This document shows, piece after piece, positions 25,762-34,054 of a DNA stretch of 64,000 nucleotides. A program made the position numbers and the translations under genes. How positions within the stretch are numbered: position 1 is the first letter of the stretch; each line of letters opens with the position of its first letter. The notes under the pieces are model-generated. The model was given only the letters and a program-made list of their open reading frames with translations, was not told the origin of the DNA and ran no database searches. Location of the stretch: assembly GCA_028533045.1 (NCBI GenBank), contig JAQQAP010000019.1, positions 61,405-125,404 of the forward strand, in the 5' to 3' direction. Source of the stretch: Spirochaetales bacterium (lineage in GTDB: Bacteria; Spirochaetota; Spirochaetia; DSM-2461).

Positions 25762-26514
25762 ATGAAATACGAACTGGAAACCATCCCCGTATGGGATGCC
25801 CTTAAGGAGAACGGAGAATGTCTCTTCTGCCGTCTACATGAGATTTCACGGGAGCGCTATCTCGATTTTTACCTTGGCAGCTCGGTCATGAACCCGGAGA
25901 CCCGGCAGCGAGTAAATCAAAGCGGATTCTGTCCCGCCCACTACGCGGATCTGGCCGCCCGCCGCAAGGCCCACGGACTGGGCCTCATGACCCACACCTA
26001 CCTTAAAGAGTACCTCAAGGAACTGACCCCGGCTCTGGATAAACTACAGAAGAAAGCCCGGGTGTCACAAAAGAAAAAGGTTCTGCCCCTCCTGCCCAAA
26101 GATGTGGCAAAGGCGGAGGAGGAACTATCCCTCCTTATCAAGTCACGGGAAGAAAGCTGCCTGATTTGCGATAATATAGACAAGTCCATGAAGCGCTATT
26201 ACTTTACACTGGCCTACCTTTGGAAGAAGGATGGCGATTTCCGGAAAGCCCTGGGAGAATCCAAAGGGATTTGCCTGAGCCATCTGAACGCCCTGCTCCC
26301 TTTGGCCAAAGAAGCCCTTAATCCGGGAGAGTTCGTGACTTTTCTTGATGAAATGGTAACCCTGGAAAAACAGAACCTGGAGCGGCTGGAAGGGGAACTG
26401 GACTGGTTTACCCAAAAGTTCGACGCCCAGAACAATGACAAGCCCTGGGACAATTCGGAAAATGCTCACAAGAGAACTATCCAAAAACTGACGGGAAGAG
26501 AGATCGAAAACTAG
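25762..26514 (+). CDS. Cysteine-rich DUF6062-like protein
   Basis: 250 residues, cytoplasmic, with CLFCRLHE near the N-terminus, GFCPAHY, then CLICDNIDKSMKRYYFTL in the middle and GICLSHL later. The paired CxxC plus C-x2-H spacing, repeated in the two halves, suggests a duplicated metal- or redox-active unit. This pattern fits DUF6062, found in spirochaetes and clostridia, of unknown function. It follows the UspA gene. The stop lies 3 bp from that of the convergent DISM-GGDEF gene. Confidence 0.7.
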   Translation: MKYELETIPVWDALKENGECLFCRLHEISRERYLDFYLGSSVMNPETRQRVNQSGFCPAHYADLAARRKAHGLGLMTHTYLKEYLKELTPALDKLQKKARVSQKKKVLPLLPKDVAKAEEELSLLIKSREESCLICDNIDKSMKRYYFTLAYLWKKDGDFRKALGESKGICLSHLNALLPLAKEALNPGEFVTFLDEMVTLEKQNLERLEGELDWFTQKFDAQNNDKPWDNSENAHKRTIQKLTGREIEN

Positions 26515-26517
26515 GAC

Positions 26518-28362
26518 TTACTGGTCGTCAAACTCCAGTACCTCAGCCTGCTCTTCCTTCTCCGGTGCGCTTACCGACTCTACTCGATTCCTTCCCCTAT
26601 TCTTGGCCAAATACAGGGCCATGTCGGCTCGATGGACCAGTTCATCCGGCCCGGCCACATTCCCTCTCGCAGGATTTTGAAACTCCGCCCCCACACTAAT
26701 AGTAACAAAAGGAGAACATTCCGATTGGGGATGGGGGAGATTCTCATCCTCTACGGCCTGACGAAGATGCTCGGCAATAATCTGAAGGGAAGCAAGGGAA
26801 TCGGCGCCCTGTATCACAATGATAAACTCTTCTCCCCCGTATCGGGCAATAAAATCCTGATTCCTCTTAAGGCTGCCGGAAAGGGCTTCCGCCACTTGTA
26901 CGAGACAGGCATCTCCCTTCTTGTGGCCAAAGGCATCGTTATACTTCTTAAAGTAGTCAATGTCCACCATTATAATTCCGATTCCCTGCCCCAAAAGCTG
27001 TCCCATCTCCCAACTTTTCCTCAAAAAGCTGTCCAAGGATCGGCGGTTCTTAACCCGGGTTAGGTGATCCATCAAAGCCTGGTTTTCGTACTGATCTTTC
27101 TGATCCTTAAGAGTCCGGTTCCTCTCGGCCAGAACCTTAATCATAAGGTTCGTCTTACCCGTATAGCGGGCTTGCAGGAAGGTCTGGAAAAGGCAAAAAC
27201 AGAAGAAATACCCCCCCAGGCTTCGTATTCCGTTGGGAATGAAATTATCCAGAACACTAAAGAGGACAGCCAGAAAGAGAAGGACTTCCCCGGTCAGATC
27301 CAGGGCAGCCTCAATGGTTTTCTGCCTAATCAGGTCCAGGAAAAGAGTGAAAATCACAAAAAAGGAGAGAAGAATGGCATGGCTAAGGAACAGCAGCTCA
27401 AAGCGGGTATAAACACCTTTGTCTGCCAAGACAAGAAATAAAGTCCCCAAACCAATAATGACAGCATCAATCTTGCCAATTAATTTAAAGAGTTCCTGCC
27501 CTTTACGGTAGGTATACTGCATAAAAGTAAAAAAAGGATAATAGAGCAGTACCCCATAGATAATCCCAGTCCGTAGGCTGCCCCCGGCTTTAGGCAATAG
27601 ATCCATGAGAACCAAAGGCCCCTTTACGGAAGCGTACAGAGCGGCCGATATAACCACCGATCCAAGCCAAAAAGGAGTCCAGTCATCGCGATTATAGAAA
27701 AAAGAGAAGTAGAGAAAAAGACTCAGTAAAATCATCCCCCCGATAAACAGGGTATCAATGGCTTTTTCCCTCATCAGATCTTCCAGAACAACCGGATAGT
27801 ACCCAACGATAGGGGTTCGAAAGAGGCCGGGATTGTTTGTATGCCAGTTACTCTGGGTTATAACCAGATCAATTCGGCCCTCCTCGGGCACCAGGGGCAA
27901 CACAAGGGAAACGCTGTTTGACCGGGACATTCGCTGCTCCGGATGAACCATGCCGGAGGTATAAACCTTCCGCCCGTTCACAAACAACATATAATTTGGG
28001 TTGAGATTTTTTAACTTAAGCCCCAAAGTATCGCTCTCTTCGGGCACATATATTGTCAAAGTATAAACGACCGTCCCAAAGGAGGGATACTCCCCTTCGT
28101 TCCAATAGCCGGGAACCTTGAGAAATTCTGGAGCCCGGTCGGAGACAAAAGAAGAAGCCGTACGGGGAGAAGCCAGGCGGTTCCAATAGAAGCCCCACTC
28201 CCCTTCCAAAGGGATTCTCCGTTCATAATCAAAAGGAAGACCTCTGAGATCCAAAATTCCCTCTTCCACTCTGACTAATTCTTCCGAATGATGTCCTCGC
28301 CCGTAGCAGGGGAAAAGAGTGGTTAAGCCGATGAGAACTCCCAGAAAGACCGCTCCTCTCAT
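26518..28362 (-). CDS. 7TMR-DISM diguanylate cyclase
   Basis: 614 residues. Signal peptide, then an extracytoplasmic DISMED2-like jelly-roll (IPLEGEWGFYWNRLASP and VPGYWNEGEYPSFG), seven membrane helices from about 190 to 400, and a cytoplasmic GGDEF domain (LTRVKNRRSLDSFL, IIMVDIDYFKKYND, active-site YGGEEF near residue 507). It should make cyclic di-GMP in response to an extracytoplasmic ligand. It starts 5 bp after the stop of ppiC and probably shares its transcript. A paralogous sensor with an added EAL domain is at 41581. Confidence 0.9.
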   Translation of the reverse strand: MRGAVFLGVLIGLTTLFPCYGRGHHSEELVRVEEGILDLRGLPFDYERRIPLEGEWGFYWNRLASPRTASSFVSDRAPEFLKVPGYWNEGEYPSFGTVVYTLTIYVPEESDTLGLKLKNLNPNYMLFVNGRKVYTSGMVHPEQRMSRSNSVSLVLPLVPEEGRIDLVITQSNWHTNNPGLFRTPIVGYYPVVLEDLMREKAIDTLFIGGMILLSLFLYFSFFYNRDDWTPFWLGSVVISAALYASVKGPLVLMDLLPKAGGSLRTGIIYGVLLYYPFFTFMQYTYRKGQELFKLIGKIDAVIIGLGTLFLVLADKGVYTRFELLFLSHAILLSFFVIFTLFLDLIRQKTIEAALDLTGEVLLFLAVLFSVLDNFIPNGIRSLGGYFFCFCLFQTFLQARYTGKTNLMIKVLAERNRTLKDQKDQYENQALMDHLTRVKNRRSLDSFLRKSWEMGQLLGQGIGIIMVDIDYFKKYNDAFGHKKGDACLVQVAEALSGSLKRNQDFIARYGGEEFIIVIQGADSLASLQIIAEHLRQAVEDENLPHPQSECSPFVTISVGAEFQNPARGNVAGPDELVHRADMALYLAKNRGRNRVESVSAPEKEEQAEVLEFDDQ

Positions 28363-28367
28363 AGGGA

Positions 28368-28643
28368 TTATCGTTTGCCTGTTACTTTAATGACATGCCA
28401 CCCGAATTGAGTGTTTACAGGGTCGGAAACGGAACCGACCCCCAGACGCTTTACGGCGTTTTCGAAGGCGGGGACCATCTTGCCCGGGCCAAACCAGCCC
28501 AGGTCGCCCCCGGAAGATTTACTGGGACAAGTGGAATAACGTCGGGCCAGCTCTTCAAAACGGGCTCCCTGTTTAATATCACGGCTAAGCTTTTGGGCTA
28601 AAGCCCTGTCCTTAACCAAAATATGACTTGCTTTCCACTCCAT
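28368..28643 (-). CDS. Parvulin-type peptidyl-prolyl isomerase
   Basis: 91 residues, a stand-alone parvulin domain without signal peptide. ASHILVKDRALAQKL at the start, FEELARRYSTCPSKSSGGDLGWFGPG and FGWHVIKVTGKR at the end are the family core. It resembles E. coli PpiC, a cytoplasmic prolyl isomerase. GGGGAGG precedes the ATG. It heads an operon with the DISM-GGDEF gene. Confidence 0.92.
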   Translation of the reverse strand: MEWKASHILVKDRALAQKLSRDIKQGARFEELARRYSTCPSKSSGGDLGWFGPGKMVPAFENAVKRLGVGSVSDPVNTQFGWHVIKVTGKR

Positions 28644-28667
28644 GATAAACCTCCCCGAATCTTAAAT

Positions 28668-28696
28668 ATTATAAGTCACAAATGCCGTTTTTTCAA
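28668..28696 (-). promoter_or_regulatory. ppiC-type gene promoter
   Basis: On the minus strand TTGAAA (28696-28691), 17-bp spacer, TATAAT (28673-28668). A leader of about 18 nt carries GGGGAGG, so this is a normal leadered message. Confidence 0.65.
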
Positions 28697-28732
28697 GATT
28701 CGGAAAGGTCTAAAACTGCACAAACCCGGTTT

Positions 28733-29734
28733 CTACAGCTGAATACGGGCGTTAAGAGAGCCGCCCAGGCTCTGACTGGTTACATTGTAAACAGCGGACA
28801 GGTCCAGCTTTAAAACAGCTATGTTAAACTGACATCCCCCCCAAAGTCGGAGAGCTCCGGCATTATCCTCGGTAAAAATGCTCAGGCCCGTATCGGAGAG
28901 ATCCATTCCCAGGACCGATTCGATATCGGAGATATCGTCACTGGTAAGTGTCGTTGAAGTTGTACCGTCGCTGGCAGAAACAGTAGCATCAATACCACCA
29001 CCGGCTTCGGTAAATCCGTAGGAATACCCAATACCAACAGACGGCTTAAGGATCAGAAAGCCTTTGCTTACCTGAACTTTAGCATCTATAACGTGGCTGT
29101 CCCATTCGTAATAGAGATCTCCATCACTTATTTCGATATAGTCATATCCACTGATACCATAATCTATATCACCTAAGTAAAAGGTCTCCCCGTCCACGAC
29201 ATCATCCATATAAATTCCGCCGGAGAGGTAGTTATACCCCAGTCCAATGGAAATATCCGGTTTGATAGCACCGCCTTTCATTACGCCCCAGCGCACATCT
29301 CCTCCCAAAAGCAGGTAGTCAATGCCCACATCGGAAATGGATGCACTCAAGGCTCCCCCTTTCACTCCCACATCAATGGGAAGCACAGGGATTCCCAAAC
29401 GAGCATCAAACGTATAAGCCGGAAGAGGAACGCCAATACCATAGGATGTAACCAAGTCAGGAAGTTCTACTCCCAGGACATCGGCCACTTCTTCAAAACC
29501 GTCGGACGGAAGGGATACAAACCCCACGGTCACACCAACACCAAAGTGGGGAAAACCTCCCAGGTAGGCATCGCTCCAGTTCAAACCGGTGGTGGACGCA
29601 TAGGGAAGAGCCTCGGCCAGATCGCTGGAAAAGGATTCAAAGCTGTCTTCCATGTCGGAATAATCAATTGTTTGTGCCGTAACAAAGGCCATGGCACACA
29701 TCATAATCAACAGAATAAGTAGTAAATTTTTCAT
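28733..29734 (-). CDS. Predicted outer membrane beta-barrel protein
   Basis: 333 residues. Signal peptide ending FVTAQ, then alternating polar and hydrophobic strands with many Gly, Asp and Tyr (LGGFPHFGVGVTVGFV, SIGLGYNYLSGGIYM, SVGIGYSYGFTEAGG). The last residues are GSLNARIQL, ending in a hydrophobic residue like many barrel proteins. Spirochaete genomes have families of such proteins. The ATG at 29734 is used rather than one 12 codons earlier because it starts the signal peptide. Function unknown. Confidence 0.7.
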   Translation of the reverse strand: MKNLLLILLIMMCAMAFVTAQTIDYSDMEDSFESFSSDLAEALPYASTTGLNWSDAYLGGFPHFGVGVTVGFVSLPSDGFEEVADVLGVELPDLVTSYGIGVPLPAYTFDARLGIPVLPIDVGVKGGALSASISDVGIDYLLLGGDVRWGVMKGGAIKPDISIGLGYNYLSGGIYMDDVVDGETFYLGDIDYGISGYDYIEISDGDLYYEWDSHVIDAKVQVSKGFLILKPSVGIGYSYGFTEAGGGIDATVSASDGTTSTTLTSDDISDIESVLGMDLSDTGLSIFTEDNAGALRLWGGCQFNIAVLKLDLSAVYNVTSQSLGGSLNARIQL

Positions 29735-29914
29735 TAGGTTTTTACCTCCGTTTCTCCCATTATAATGCATACATGACTATTTTCCACTACTTTTTGTGAA
29801 AAGACTGTGTAGTTCGGGCCCCTTGTGGCCCTGAACGCCCTTTTAAGAGGGGGGCTCCGAAAAAAGTGTTTTACTTTATAGATAAAACGGCCAATAATAG
29901 AGCTAGGTAGAAAG
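29735..29914. promoter_or_regulatory. Divergent promoter region with hairpin
   Basis: Contains TTCGGGCC and GGCCCTGAA (29812-29834), an 8-bp stem with one bulge, followed by an imperfect palindrome CCCTTTTAAGAGGG (29839-29852). TTTACT-17-AATAAT near 29873-29901 is a possible promoter for the LysM gene. Confidence 0.3.
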
Positions 29915-30571
29915 ATGGAAAATATTAAAAAGCTAAAAATGACATTGGTAACGGTACTCATATTTCTGGCAATGGCGGGGGTTACCCTCCTTTTTATGAA
30001 GCGCCAGATAAACTCAATTCCCCGCTACCATCGCTACTCTACCTCACTTGTTCCATCATCCGCAGGATCTATGATAAAACCTGTTGTCACCGAAGAGGCC
30101 CCTCCCGCCCCTACCCCCACTCCCGCAGCTACCGAACCGGCCCCTCTCCCCACAGAGATTTCCCGCTACGTGGTAGAAAAGCACACCGTGGAATGGGGCG
30201 AATGCTTCTCCCTTGTCACAGGGGACTACTGGGGAGATATGTTCCTCTGGCCCGACCTTTACATGCTGAATGACACCAGAAGCGGAGACCCGGACCTTAT
30301 CTATCCCAACGAAGTTCTGGAAATCTTCAACCGTCTGGGAGAGGGGGACAACTACAGCGCCCCGGAAAGGGAAGTTATCCTGGAAGCCTACATAGACGTG
30401 TATAACATTTACAAAGAGATTGGCGACGAAAAGAACAACTCCGTTTGGACCCTACTCTGGTGTGCCGCCAAGTATGACAATGACTTTTTGGACAACTACG
30501 CCGCCCGCATTGACCCGGCCGACCGAGCCATGGCCCAGAAGTACATAGACGAAAAGGGCATCATAGATTAA
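29915..30571 (+). CDS. Membrane-anchored LysM-like protein
   Basis: 218 residues. A short basic N-terminus, one membrane helix (about 10-28), a Pro/Thr-rich linker (APTPTPAATEPAPLP), then a LysM-like stretch near 85-135: VEWGECFSLVTGDYWGD, LYMLNDTRSGDPDLIYP. LysM domains bind peptidoglycan. The C-terminal 80 residues are helical. The protein therefore probably sits in the periplasm tethered to the inner membrane. The gene overlaps the convergent amidohydrolase gene by 11 bp. Confidence 0.75.
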   Translation: MENIKKLKMTLVTVLIFLAMAGVTLLFMKRQINSIPRYHRYSTSLVPSSAGSMIKPVVTEEAPPAPTPTPAATEPAPLPTEISRYVVEKHTVEWGECFSLVTGDYWGDMFLWPDLYMLNDTRSGDPDLIYPNEVLEIFNRLGEGDNYSAPEREVILEAYIDVYNIYKEIGDEKNNSVWTLLWCAAKYDNDFLDNYAARIDPADRAMAQKYIDEKGIID

Positions 30572-31829
30572 GAAAGCTCTGGGGATTCTCCCGGGCTAAA
30601 AGATTCATACTATTCCCAAAACAGCGACAAAACCGGCTAAAATAGGTATTAAGTTCCTTCTCCACAAGGTAGAGCATGTAGAAATCGGAACCGTAGAGAA
30701 CCCGTTTCTTACAGGAACGGGAAAGCTTGTCGTATATCTGCCCCTTCACCCCTTCCAGCAAATCCGGGCCGGGGCCGCTGCTATGGAAATTACTTAAGTC
30801 CACCCGTACCCGGGAGTAGTCCTGTAAGAATCCCAGAGCGGCCTTAGTCCAGAAGCCCCGGGGATCTCCCTCAAGATAGAGCGGGGCCTGCTGGTAGCCC
30901 CCCATATGGGCAAAGTTGATTTTTAGGCGGGGATAGGCCTCCAGAACCTTACGCCACAAAAGAGGGTGATTCAAAAGGAGCTGCCTCTCCTCCACCATTT
31001 CGTTAAAGGAGTTGCGCCAGAAACGCTTTTCGAAGGTCATAATTCCCCCTTCATAAAGCTCTTCCCCCGGAACAATCTCTCCCGCCTCAGGAAAGTAGAC
31101 ATCCCCCTCAATCTTGACCGAATCATTTATGTGAGCAAAGCCGGTGGGAGCAAAATGCACCGTAATAGGAATACCCTTTTTCTGACACCAACCGTAGAGA
31201 CCGGGTTTCACCTTTCCCTCCCCCATGAGAAAGGGATGGGTGGGAGAATATCCCAGGGCGGTGTAAAGTTTTATCCCCGCAAAGGTTTTCCCCGGCCCCA
31301 CCCGCTCCTGAATCAGCTCCATAAGAATTCCCTTGAGGTCGTGGTTATCCCTCCGGGGATCAATCCCAAGAAAGGGATAAATATTTTGAGGGTAAACCCG
31401 CTTAAGCCGCTTTAGTTCATTCATCTGGGTGGTGAAATTGTGGGCAAAGAGATCCTTTTTCCCGTGGGCCAGATTCGGCTCGGAAGGCTTGTTACGCAGG
31501 GTATTCAGGGGACTCCGAATTTGTTCGCCTATCCGGTTCAGAGCGGAGGTTTTCTCATAGTCCTCCCCGGCCCGGGTAGTCACATAGGTCCCGTCCATCA
31601 TAAGGGGAACCGCCACATACTCCTCCCCGTAGGTTTCCCGCATTTTAAGAAAGAGATGCTCCGCCTGATAATTCAGCATATGATCCATGAACCTCAAGAC
31701 CTTGTCCGGCCCCTCCCGGTTCTCGGTCAGAGGGATGTCGTGGATACGTTTCACAAGCCGGCTGGCCGTGCGGTAGTCCTGAGTCAAATCGTTCTTGGAA
31801 AAAAAATGACAGTGGCAATCAAAAATCAT
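30561..31829 (-). CDS. Amidohydrolase-2 family metal-dependent hydrolase
   Basis: 422 residues. FDCHCHFFSK at the N-terminus is the His-X-His metal motif; LGIDPRRDNHD, GIKLYTALGYSPTHP, ITVHFAPTGFAHIND and INFAHMGG supply further TIM-barrel ligands, and LYGSDFYMLY near the end holds the conserved Asp. This group includes decarboxylases and hydrolases with unpredictable substrates. The ATG at 31829 is supported by GGAGAAG just upstream and by the HCH motif starting at residue 5. Confidence 0.8.
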   Translation of the reverse strand: MIFDCHCHFFSKNDLTQDYRTASRLVKRIHDIPLTENREGPDKVLRFMDHMLNYQAEHLFLKMRETYGEEYVAVPLMMDGTYVTTRAGEDYEKTSALNRIGEQIRSPLNTLRNKPSEPNLAHGKKDLFAHNFTTQMNELKRLKRVYPQNIYPFLGIDPRRDNHDLKGILMELIQERVGPGKTFAGIKLYTALGYSPTHPFLMGEGKVKPGLYGWCQKKGIPITVHFAPTGFAHINDSVKIEGDVYFPEAGEIVPGEELYEGGIMTFEKRFWRNSFNEMVEERQLLLNHPLLWRKVLEAYPRLKINFAHMGGYQQAPLYLEGDPRGFWTKAALGFLQDYSRVRVDLSNFHSSGPGPDLLEGVKGQIYDKLSRSCKKRVLYGSDFYMLYLVEKELNTYFSRFCRCFGNSMNLLARENPQSFLNL

Positions 31830-31841
31830 AAATCTTCTCCA

Positions 31842-31871
31842 TGGACAATATAGCACAATCCGGCATAAAGT
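31842..31871 (+). promoter_or_regulatory. Promoter of the CPBP protease gene
   Basis: TGGACA (31842-31847), 18-bp spacer, TAAAGT (31866-31871), then 8 nt to the ATG at 31880. No ribosome site; near-leaderless. Confidence 0.5.
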
Positions 31872-31879
31872 AATCCCCT

Positions 31880-32788
31880 ATGAAAGAGAAAAACATGAAG
31901 CGAATCAGCTACGTCGGAGGGCTGCTCATCCTGGCCCTCGCCCTTGTCCCGGCCAACCTGCCCTTTTATCTGTACGTAAGAGGACTTGTCAAAAGGGGCG
32001 AAGGAGAAGTATTGGCGGCCTTTTCCGCAACAAGGGATCTTTCCGCCCTCCCCCTGGGTCTGGGGGGCCGGTTTTTCTACACCTTTTTCCCTTTCATGCT
32101 CCTAACGGCAATCCTGTTTCTTCTCTGGCGCCTCCTCCACGGCAAAAAACCGCTCAGCCTCATAACCTCATCGGAGCGCTTCCGATTCGGCCTCTTTAAA
32201 AAGGGATTCGGCCTCTGGTTCCTGTTAAGCTTCGCGTCCGACCTGATTCAGTTTATCCTTCACCGGGAGAACTACCGCTTTAACTTCGAGCCCCTGGCCT
32301 GGCTCTGGCTCCTCATCCTGGGGGCAATCTTTCTTATTCCCCAGGTCCTTCTGGAGGAGACCTTCTTCCGGGCCTACCTTATTAAGGGGGGAACTCTTTT
32401 TACGGGCAAGCCGATTATTCCCCTCCTGCTCTTTTCGCTTATCTTCGGACTCCTTCATATGGCCAATCCGGAGGTAGAAGAGTACGGCGCCCTGATCATG
32501 ATGCCCCAATACATAGGAATGGGTCTCTTTCTGGCCTTCCTCTGTTGGGAGACCGACGGACTGGAGCTTTCATTGGGCATACATCTGGCCAATAACAGCT
32601 GGGGACTTCTCTTTGTAAACTCCGGAGGGACAGCCTTTGAAACGCCCGCTCCTTTTACCTTAATAGAGTGGAATCCCCTGGCCAGTCTCATCTATTTGAC
32701 CATGGCTATGGCACTTTTTCTTACTCTCTATTACCGGGAAAAACCCTCCCTAAAAGGCAAGAAAAGCTTCTTTTATAATGATTACTAA
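31880..32788 (+). CDS. CPBP family intramembrane metalloprotease
   Basis: 302 residues with about eight hydrophobic segments. The three motifs of the CAAX-protease/bacteriocin-processing (CPBP, Abi) family are in order: EETFFRAYLI (EExxxR), FGLLHMANPE (FxxxH) and HLANNSWG (HxxxN). These place glutamate and histidine residues for catalysis within the membrane. Substrates of bacterial members are mostly unknown. No bacteriocin gene is visible nearby. It is divergent from the amidohydrolase gene. Confidence 0.88.
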   Translation: MKEKNMKRISYVGGLLILALALVPANLPFYLYVRGLVKRGEGEVLAAFSATRDLSALPLGLGGRFFYTFFPFMLLTAILFLLWRLLHGKKPLSLITSSERFRFGLFKKGFGLWFLLSFASDLIQFILHRENYRFNFEPLAWLWLLILGAIFLIPQVLLEETFFRAYLIKGGTLFTGKPIIPLLLFSLIFGLLHMANPEVEEYGALIMMPQYIGMGLFLAFLCWETDGLELSLGIHLANNSWGLLFVNSGGTAFETPAPFTLIEWNPLASLIYLTMAMALFLTLYYREKPSLKGKKSFFYNDY

Positions 32789-32856
32789 ACAAAAATCTGC
32801 AAATTAATCATAAAGTCCTTGTAATCCACCGGAATATCCCTAAAATTAAAACAACT

Positions 32857-33219
32857 ATGGCAAAAACAATTTTAGTAGCAGAAGATGAACGCATTATCAG
32901 GAATCTCGCAGAAATAACCCTAAAGAAAGCCGGTTATCAAGTCATTACAGCCAATGACGGACAGGAAGCGGTGGATATTTATAAGGAAAATGCAGGGACT
33001 ATTGATCTGTTGCTTTTGGATATTATGATGCCCAACAAAAACGGTTGGGAAGCCTATACGGAGATTCGGGAAGAAAACAAGGATATCCCCGTTGTATTTT
33101 GCAGCGGCTATTCCGATGACGTACTTATGGAAGAGTACCTTCACGAAACTCCGGCGGATATCATCCAAAAGCCTTACCGCTTAAATACTCTTCTCGAAAA
33201 AATCGAATCGGTCATCTAA
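32857..33219 (+). CDS. Stand-alone response regulator receiver (CheY-like)
   Basis: 120 residues, receiver domain only. Acidic pocket DE at 9-10 (VAEDERII), phospho-acceptor Asp in LLLDIMMPNKNGWEA (about D53), the switch position in FCSGYSDD (Ser rather than Thr is shifted by one) and the lysine in IIQKPYRLN. No histidine kinase gene adjoins it. The ATG at 32857 has no ribosome site; TTGTAA-16-TAAAAT ends 10 nt upstream, so a very short leader is predicted. Confidence 0.9.
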   Translation: MAKTILVAEDERIIRNLAEITLKKAGYQVITANDGQEAVDIYKENAGTIDLLLLDIMMPNKNGWEAYTEIREENKDIPVVFCSGYSDDVLMEEYLHETPADIIQKPYRLNTLLEKIESVI

Positions 33220-33220
33220 A

Positions 33221-33236
33221 GCAGGCGGCAGCCTGC
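33221..33236. terminator. Hairpin between convergent genes
   Basis: GCAGGC-GGCA-GCCTGC (33221-33236), perfect 6-bp stem directly after the response regulator stop, followed on the plus strand by CCTGTTTTCTTT. Confidence 0.45.
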
Positions 33237-34054
33237 TAGAACCTGTTTTCTTTAACCTTCCTCACAAAAGCTCCCAGTTCTCGATTGAGCGGATCTTCCC
33301 TATAGAGTTTTTCAGCCAATCCCAGTATCCATAGGTCAAACCCCTCTTGGTCACCTTCCAGGCTTTTCCGGGCCTCTTCGTAGTAAGTCAGTATTAATTC
33401 AGTCCCGTTAAAATTTCGTAACGTCCAGTCCCCCTCGCTCTGAACGGGAGGAAGAGAACAGAGAGTGGCGTCACTAAAACAGAGATAAAGGTTTCCTTCC
33501 CCGTCGGAGGTAGAAAGGAGAGCCGTTTGATCCAGACTGTAGCGGGCGGCAGTGAACCCTTGCCTGTCATAGCAGAAAAAATCGCTCCCGTTCCCCAGCC
33601 AGAAGAAATCTCCTCCGGCCTCAAAAAACAGCAATATCCCTTCGGGACGGTGAGAAAAGGAAACAGTCTCCCGAGCACTACCCAACCATTCCACGCGGTC
33701 CGGCACCAGGGGAGAATAAGTCAGGGTGCCCCCTAACCAGGGACGGCTAAAAGACGTAGTTCCCTCCCCGGCAACTTCGTTGACCAGAGAAGAATCCCCC
33801 CCATAGAAGCTGCTTTCGTAATAGAGCTGTAACAAAGTTCTGTGGGAGAAATTAAAGGACCGTTCCAAAAGAAGAGAAAAACCGTCATAGGAAAGGATAA
33901 GATCCTCTCCTCCCTGAATATCCAGGGGGACTGCAGGAGGATCGGGAAAGAAAAGGGAGAGGCCCTCCTCAGGATAAAAAAGGGCCCTGTCCCCGGCCCA
34001 GAGGATTCCCATACCCAAAAGGAAGAGAATCAGGACCGGAAAGATTCGTCTCAA
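33236..34054 (-). CDS. Exported protein of unknown function
   Basis: 272 residues with a signal peptide (VLILFLLGMGILWAG). The mature part starts DRALFYPEEGLSLFFPD and has a beta-rich look with many aromatic residues; no family recognised. The start codon appears to be TTG at 34054, overlapping the murE stop by 4 nt, so the two genes are translationally coupled. Such coupling gives no direct functional link to cell-wall synthesis but the location is suggestive. Confidence 0.7.
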   Translation of the reverse strand: MRRIFPVLILFLLGMGILWAGDRALFYPEEGLSLFFPDPPAVPLDIQGGEDLILSYDGFSLLLERSFNFSHRTLLQLYYESSFYGGDSSLVNEVAGEGTTSFSRPWLGGTLTYSPLVPDRVEWLGSARETVSFSHRPEGILLFFEAGGDFFWLGNGSDFFCYDRQGFTAARYSLDQTALLSTSDGEGNLYLCFSDATLCSLPPVQSEGDWTLRNFNGTELILTYYEEARKSLEGDQEGFDLWILGLAEKLYREDPLNRELGAFVRKVKENRF

